Assembly: GCA_002794775.1 (NCBI GenBank)
Contig: NBAY01000030.1
Coordinates: 372,001-436,000, forward strand
From: Porodaedalea pini
Lineage: Eukaryota > Basidiomycota > Agaricomycetes > Hymenochaetales > Hymenochaetaceae
Direction of reading: 5' to 3'
DNA length: 64,000 bases
Shown: positions 58,422-64,000 of the stretch, one piece after another
Position numbering within the stretch: the first letter of the stretch is position 1
Layout: every line of letters starts with the position of its first letter
Program-made: the position numbers and the translations under genes
The notes under the pieces: model-generated
What the model was told of the DNA's origin: nothing
Databases searched by the model: none
Seen by the model: the letters and a program-made list of their open reading frames with translations, nothing else

Positions 58422-59774
58422 CTACGCCTGACCACTCGCAAAACCCTGCGAGTCGACGACCTCCTCGTCATTCTCTTCTTCCTCCACATAGTCTTCCACC
58501 GTCGACCTCCGAGTGTCTACGACTTCCTCGAAGGCTGATTCCTTCATCGCGCCGAGCTCGTCCGCGAGGATGCGGCGTTCGCCTGGTGCCATTAGTTCCA
58601 GCATGCGCTGGATGATCGGCTTCCCCTGCGGGCACTTGTCCTTGAAATGGCCCAGCCCGCCGCAGATCCAGCACGCGCGTCGTCGTTGCGCCTCGTTCAT
58701 TGAGACGTCCATCGGTTGACCAGCGCCTCCGAACGTGACGCCGGTCGCGTCGCGTTTGTCGACGTGCGGGGCTGCAACTTGGCGCCGAGCGGGGGGTGCC
58801 TGTTGTTGTTGACGAGGTTGAGGTATGAACGGACGGCCTCGCTGGATCGCTCGGATCTGCTGTTCGCCACGATCGATCTCGATAGCCTTGTTCTTCCATG
58901 CCTCATACGTTGTTGGCACGGGCGTCGACCTCAGCACGCCGCGGACTACCTCGATGTTCATTGCTCGCTTGAGACGATCGCAGATGACGCTGTCGTCCTT
59001 CAGTTCCGCCCGCTTGATGATGACGTCGAGTTGTTGGAAGAACTTATCCGCGGTGAGGTCCTTCTGAACCTTCTCCCGGAAATCCTTTAGCGCTGCTTCC
59101 TTTCGGTTCGGGTCGTCGAACGAGGCGTCGAGTCGTTCCTGGAATCTATCCCAGCTGTCCGTGAAGGTGACAATTCCCGACGTTGTCGATTCCTCGACGT
59201 AGTTCTGCGCCCACGTTGCCGCATTACCACCCTTCAGGTAGGAGAGAGCTACGTAAATCTTGCTTTCCGACGTAGGGTATCGGTTTGGGTTCGCGGACAC
59301 GAAAAGGAGGACTTCTCGTCTGAAGTCGAGGTAATCGTCGCCGCCAGTGAATTCACGTGGCCGGGCGACGTCTATGTTGGGGGTCGGGGGGTTAGCGGTT
59401 GCGACCGGTGCTGGGGCGTTGTTCGCCTGATGGGCGAAGGCATTCGCAACAATGGCCGCGATCTGCGCCATCTGCTGTTGGCTGAAACCTTCTGCTGACA
59501 TCGCGGGTTCGGGCGCGGGTGTCGAAGGTTCTGGGGGAGTCGGCGGTGAGGGGTCTCTGTTGGTCTCGCGGTAAGGACCTGGGGTCGGTGGTAGGTTGAC
59601 CGTAGATGTTGACGGTGCGGGTGACGACGGAGCGGCTGGGGGCCACCTTGCTCTCCTTCCTCGTTCGTCTGATGAATACCAGCCGCGCCGGATTTCACTC
59701 CACCAGATGTCGTGAGTGACGCCGCTATTATTGGTCGCGACGTAGCCTGGTCGGTCTGGATCCCAACGGGCCAA
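58422..59774 (-). CDS. Chromovirus Gag
   Basis: 450 codons from ATG 59774. It holds a proline-rich N-terminal part, a capsid-like core (REFTGGDDYLDFRREVLLF, SYLKGGNAATWAQNYVEE) and a CCHC zinc knuckle (CWICGGLGHFKDKC near residue 375) for RNA packaging. The frame may extend upstream of this ATG towards about 59860. Ends in TAG at about 58422; Pol continues in the -1 frame. Confidence 0.9.
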   Translation of the reverse strand: MARWDPDRPGYVATNNSGVTHDIWWSEIRRGWYSSDERGRRARWPPAAPSSPAPSTSTVNLPPTPGPYRETNRDPSPPTPPEPSTPAPEPAMSAEGFSQQQMAQIAAIVANAFAHQANNAPAPVATANPPTPNIDVARPREFTGGDDYLDFRREVLLFVSANPNRYPTSESKIYVALSYLKGGNAATWAQNYVEESTTSGIVTFTDSWDRFQERLDASFDDPNRKEAALKDFREKVQKDLTADKFFQQLDVIIKRAELKDDSVICDRLKRAMNIEVVRGVLRSTPVPTTYEAWKNKAIEIDRGEQQIRAIQRGRPFIPQPRQQQQAPPARRQVAAPHVDKRDATGVTFGGAGQPMDVSMNEAQRRRACWICGGLGHFKDKCPQGKPIIQRMLELMAPGERRILADELGAMKESAFEEVVDTRRSTVEDYVEEEENDEEVVDSQGFASGQA

Positions 59775-60210
59775 AGCAGGAAGGGCCCGTTGCTGTTCGT
59801 CGGTGAGATCTATCTTGACGTTGGCGGAGGAACAGGGATCGGTTGCGCGTTCGATCCGGGGTTACGCCAACGTTGAGCGGGTTCGTCAGCGAAGTTGATG
59901 ACGAGGCGGTAGGATCCGAGCGAGATTACAAACGAGATCGTCGTCGAGGTTTGAACTCGTCTTGTTACCCACGTCCACGTTAGGTGCGTGCTCCACCAGA
60001 GGCTAACTCGTAAAGCCAGGGTCGGAAATGTCGGTTGGTATAATTACGTAATACACGAACGTCCGAAAACGTCCGGGCAGGGTTGAGGGTTGTCGTTTGG
60101 GGGGTTTACACGTCAAGTCCGTCGAGGGGAGCACTCCTCTAGGCTGAGTGAAGGCGAGTCGACAGCGACGACGTACGCTGGGGATGAGCCTGGGTGAGGT
60201 TCTGCTTTTA

Positions 60211-60635
60211 TGTTAGGCGGGAGTCCGGGAGACGACTCGGACGGGGCAGGCCTCGGCTGACTGTCGTCTGGGACGTGCTATACTCGAGCGTAGACTCGGG
60301 ACACGCTTACTCAGGCTAGGTCGTCGCGGAGGTAAGAGGATTAATACAAGTCTAAACTAATACAGGGGGGACGAGTCTCACCTAGGTCGTCGCGGAGGTA
60401 AGAGGAAAAGCAGAACAAGGAGTTCATGCGATTCCTGAGACCTTATATAGCGACGACCGTGAGACTATATTATCTAATATTATCTAAAGGGTCAGAATGG
60501 AACGAATGAAGGTCGCGTGAATGAAGTGTGGGAAATGATTGGTCAGATGATTAATTATAATGAAAAGGAGCGATTAAAATAAAAGGAAATGGTAAAAGGG
60601 AAAAATAAGAAAGGGTGAAAGTTCGAGTCCTGACA
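60211..60635 (-). repeat. 5' LTR of the chromovirus
   Basis: 425 bp, same sequence as 54371-54795, followed by the GTAAA target duplication. Confidence 0.93.
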
Positions 60636-61225
60636 GTAAAGAGAGAAAATATGCAAGGTTTTCAGTGATATGGAACAATGTGGGTGACCTTTGGGACAAA
60701 GAATTAGTGCAGCATGGTAAAGCATGATCAAATCCTTGAGGCTTACTAATCATCCAGTATTCCTGAATCAAGTAAAGAGAGTACTTACAAGGTTGTCCAA
60801 CAACAATGAGTGGCTGAGGTAACCTTTAGGATGGAGAGCCAGTGCAGAATGATGGAGCACAATTGACTCCTCAAGATCCTCCATGTATCTGGTCTGCCAG
60901 AATCTCTTGAAAAGAGCAATTGCAATGTTCTTTAGTGACTTATTACATTTGGCACCTTTGTGATGCAGAGCCAGCACAGCATGGTAAAGTGTTATTAACT
61001 CCTCAAGGTCCTGCATCTATTTGCTTTGCTATAACTCAGTAGAGAGAGACTTTGCAAGGTTGTTCACCACCATCAAGCAATTGGGATGACCTTTGGGACA
61101 CAGCCAGTGCAGAACAGTAAAGCATGACCAAATCCTTGAGGTCTTCTATCTATCTATCTTGCTTGATTTGAGTAAAGAGACAAGCTGCAGCAGTATTCAG
61201 AGACTGTAGACCATCTGGATGACCT

Positions 61226-61698
61226 TCATAACATATAAAATATATGAATCAGCAGTGACACATAATGATATATGACCTAACAATGATACTCACACGAAGT
61301 TGTCCATACTAGCCTAAAGTGCCTACAGAGGAACACCCAAATCCGTCCAAACATTCTCTTTGTGAACTTCATATTTTGCAATGATACTAAATGTTCTCTC
61401 AAAGAAATACTGCAAGACTATCTATATAAAGGACTGGGTGTTGAGCAATGCATTTCAAGAGTTGCACATTCTGACGACTCATACTTGTGCTAACCAGTGA
61501 CTCTTCAATCAGAAACATAGCTGTGAGAGGCAAGCAGATGAGGTGAAAGTGAGAGGGGAGGAGAAGGAGCAGGAGAGAGGACACATCCCTTCCATGCTGC
61601 ATTATTCATCTGATATTGATTGTACATACTCAAAGTGAGAGTGGTGGTCCATTGAGAGCATTTTCTACATGGTACATATTATCATGTGATCACTGCCC
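61226..61698. other. Spacer between relic and second retroelement
   Basis: CpG-poor sequence; no supported gene. A TATATAAAGG at about 61423-61432 might be a promoter remnant. Confidence 0.35.
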
Positions 61699-62121
61699 TG
61701 TCAGGACTTGAACTTTTCCTTTCTTTTATTTTCCTTTTATCATTTCTTTTCTTTTAACTGCTCCTTTTCATTATATTTAATCATCTTTTCAATCATTTCC
61801 TACACTCTCTACACATGACCTTCATTCATTCCATTCTGTTTGTTTATGTAACTTTAGATAATATAGTCTCACGGTCGCCGCTATATAAGGTCTCAGGAAT
61901 CGCATGAACTCCTTGTTCTGCTTTTCCTCTTACCTCTGCGACGACCTAGGTGAGACTTGTCCCCCTTGTATTAGTTTAGATGTGTATTAATCCTCTTACC
62001 TCTGCGATGACCTAGCCTGAGTATAACGTGCCCCGAGTCCCCGCTCGAGTATAGCACATCCCAGACAACAGTCAGCTGAGGCCTGCCCAGTCCGAGTCAT
62101 CTCCTGGACTCCCGCCTAACA
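61699..62121 (+). repeat. 5' LTR of the decayed chromovirus
   Basis: 423 bp from TGTCAGGACTTG to CCCGCCTAACA. It aligns with the 425-bp LTR of the intact element with many substitutions. Confidence 0.85.
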
Positions 62122-62539
62122 TAAAAGCAGAACCTCACCCAGGCTCATCCCCAGCATATGTCATTGCTGTCGACTCGCATTCACTCAGTCTAGAGGAGCG
62201 CTCCCCTTGACAGACTTGACGTGTAAACCCCCTAAATGACAACCCTTAACCCTGCCTGGACGTTCTTGGACATTCGCGTATTACCTAATACTGTCAAACC
62301 ACTTTTCCGACCCTGGCTCTCCACATCTCCCTTTGGTGGAGAAGTCACTTAACTTGGACGTGGGTAATGTTACATGTTTAGTCGTCAACATCATTGTCAA
62401 TTGTAATATCTGCCGCATCATTCCGCTTCATCATCAATTTTGCCGACGAACCCGTTCAACTTTGGCGTAACCCTGGATTGAATGCACAACCCATCCCTGT
62501 TCCTCCGCTGTTGTCAAGATAGATCTCACCGATGAACAG

Positions 62540-63922
62540 TGATGGGCCCTTCCTGCATCGGTGCATTGGAATCCAGACCGACCAGGCTACGTCACGACCA
62601 ACAACAGCAGCGTCGTACACGATATCTGGTGGAGTGAAGTCCGGCACAGCTGGTATTCATCAGATGAACAAGGAAGGAGAGCGAGGTGGCCCCCGGCTGC
62701 TCCATCATCACTGGCACCATCAACGTTCACGGTCCTTCTGCCTCTGACTCCAGGCCCTTACCGCGAGGCTCGTAGAGACCCTTCACCACCAACCTCCCCC
62801 CCCCCCCCCCGAACCTTCAACGCCCATGCCCGAACCCATGATGTCAGCAGGAGGTTTCAGTCAGCAGCAGATGGAGCAGATCGCGGCCATCGTTGCAAAT
62901 GCCTTCGCCCATCAGGTGAACAACACCCCGACACCAGTCGTGGCAGCTAACCCCCCGATCCCCAGCATCAATGTCACCCGACCATGTGAATTCACTGGCG
63001 GCGACGACTATCTAGACTTCAAATGTGAGGTCCTCCTTTTCATCTCCGCAAACCCAAACCAATATCCCACGTCGGAGAGTAAGATATACGTTGCTCTCTC
63101 CTACTTAAAGGGAGGCAATATGGTGATGTGGGTGCAGAATTACGTGGAGGAGTCGACAACGGCAGGTATCGTGACCTTCACCGACAGTTGGACGAGGTTC
63201 CAAGAGTGCTTAGACGCCTCGTTTGACAATCTGAACCGGAAGGAAAAGGCGCTGGCAAAGTTCCGAACCAAGGTTCAGAAGGATCTCACTGCCAATGAGT
63301 TCTTCCAGGACCTTGACGTCGTCATCACAAGAGCAGGGCTGACAGATGACAGCATCATCTGCAACTGCCTGAAGAGGGCGATGAACATCGAGGTGGTGCG
63401 TGGAGTGCTGAGGTCGATGCTGGTTCCGACAACGTATGACAACTGGAAGAAGAAGGCCATTGAGATCAACCGAGGTGAGCAACAAATCCGGGCAATCCAG
63501 TGAGGTCGTGCATTCCTGCTTCCACCACACTAGCAGCAGCAACAAGCACCCCCAGCTCGCTGTCAGAATGCAGCCCCCCATGTCGACAAACGCGATGCAA
63601 CTGGCATCACTTTTGGAGGTGCTGGCCAGCCGATGGATGTCTCAATGAATGAGGCGCAGCACCGATGAGCATGCTGGATCTGTGGCCAGCTCGGTCACTT
63701 CAAGGACAAGTGCCTGCAAGGACAGGGGATCATGCAGCATATGCTGCAAATGATGGCACCCGGCAAACGTCACCTCCTCACCAACAAGCTAGGTGCGATG
63801 AAGGAGTCGGCATTCGAGGAAGTCGTAGACACTTGAAGGTCGACAGTGGAGGACTATGTGGAGGAGGAAGGAGATGACGAAGAGGTCGTAGACTCGCAGG
63901 GTTTTGCGAGTGGTCAGGTGTA
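62540..63922 (+). pseudogene. Degenerate chromovirus gag
   Basis: Aligns with the intact Gag: HWNPDRPGYVTTNNSS, CEFTGGDDYLDFKCEVLLF and the zinc knuckle CWICGQLGHFKDKC. A C run near 62796-62811 shifts the frame between the N-terminal and core parts. In-frame TGA stops at 63501, 63665 and 63834 stand where the intact copy has arginine codons containing CG. Not translatable as one protein. Confidence 0.85.
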
Positions 63923-64000
63923 GCCATCGGGGCAACTGACCAAGAAGAACAAGGGACTTCGGATCCAGATCCGCTAAAATATAACCAACCATCTGTACAA

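Larger units (their letters stand above)
54371..60635 (-). mobile_element. Ty3/Gypsy chromovirus, apparently intact
   Basis: A 6.3-kb LTR retrotransposon on the minus strand. LTRs of 425 bp (54371-54795 and 60211-60635) look identical, begin TGTTAGG and end CTGACA, and are flanked by the 5-bp duplication GTAAA (54366-54370, 60636-60640). A polypurine tract (GAGGAGGGGG) lies just inside the 3' LTR near 54800. Gag and Pol frames are open. Identical LTRs indicate a recent insertion. The target was the second TPR-CHAT relic. The sequence after the 5' LTR (TAAAAGCAGAACC) does not match an obvious tRNA primer site, so the priming mode is open. Confidence 0.93.
53545..61225 (-). pseudogene. Second TPR-CHAT relic, CpG-depleted, split by a retrotransposon
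   Basis: The two ends align with the TPR-CHAT gene at 50545. About 61225-60636 carries decayed TPR units (ITLYHAVLALHHKGA, EESIVLHHSALALHPKG). About 54370-53545 carries more TPR, the linker (IEKGGFSLAVKLLDQGRVLP against IEKGLLSQAIELLEQGRALL) and the segment before the CHAT core. The chromovirus at 54371-60635 splits a TPR unit. The CHAT catalytic part is not found. Stops and frame changes are frequent, and most differences look like CpG to TpG/CpA changes. Confidence 0.7.
61699..64000 (+). mobile_element. Decayed relative of the chromovirus, cut by the window edge
   Basis: The 5' LTR (61699-62121) and the gag region are diverged relatives of the element at 54371-60635, in the opposite orientation. 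The window ends at the start of the pol frame, so the 3' LTR and target duplication cannot be checked. Differences are rich in C-to-T and G-to-A at CpG sites. Confidence 0.85.

Overview
The window is nuclear DNA of a filamentous basidiomycete, most likely an agaricomycete. Genes lie close together on both strands and are cut by many introns of about 46-95 bp with GT...AG ends. The gene content fits a wood- or litter-associated mushroom-forming fungus: Xi-class glutathione transferases, a CBM1 secreted protein, F-box families, a TPR-CHAT protein and Ty3/Gypsy chromoviruses. No rRNA, confident tRNA or CRISPR array was seen.

Layout. 1-6 kb: a split PH-domain protein. 6-13 kb: a tandem duplication of an F-box gene; copy A (about 7 kb) is dead and copy B (about 11.7 kb) is intact. 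Between them sits a 2.1-kb element with 12-bp terminal inverted repeats that carries a piece of an HMG-box gene. 13.5-19.2 kb: PP1 catalytic subunit, a CBM1 secreted protein and mitochondrial ribosomal protein mL59. 22-30.4 kb: a glutathionyl-hydroquinone reductase (GST Xi), two F-box-like/LRR paralogs and TFIIE alpha. 31.3-34.4 kb: a LAS1 pseudogene split by a second, nearly identical copy of the 2.1-kb element. 35-43.3 kb: a seven-helix DUF7702-like membrane protein, a disordered hypothetical protein, a second GST Xi, a small secreted protein and an LRR protein.

44.6-64 kb is a transposon graveyard built on two TPR-CHAT relics. The first (50.5-44.6 kb, minus strand) has had its last seven codons cut off by three palindromic TA-flanked MITEs nested one inside another. 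A fourth MITE copy and remnants of a second inverted-repeat family lie upstream of its start. The second relic (61.2-53.5 kb) is strongly CpG-depleted and is interrupted by an apparently intact chromovirus with matching 425-bp LTRs and a 5-bp target duplication. A decayed relative of the same chromovirus, in the opposite orientation, runs off the right edge.

The housekeeping genes (PP1, TFIIE alpha, mL59) and the stress or detoxification genes (GST Xi) look intact. The F-box, TPR-CHAT and LAS1 copies show birth, decay and transposon capture. All exon boundaries were read by eye from splice consensus and family alignment knowledge; no search or transcript data were used.
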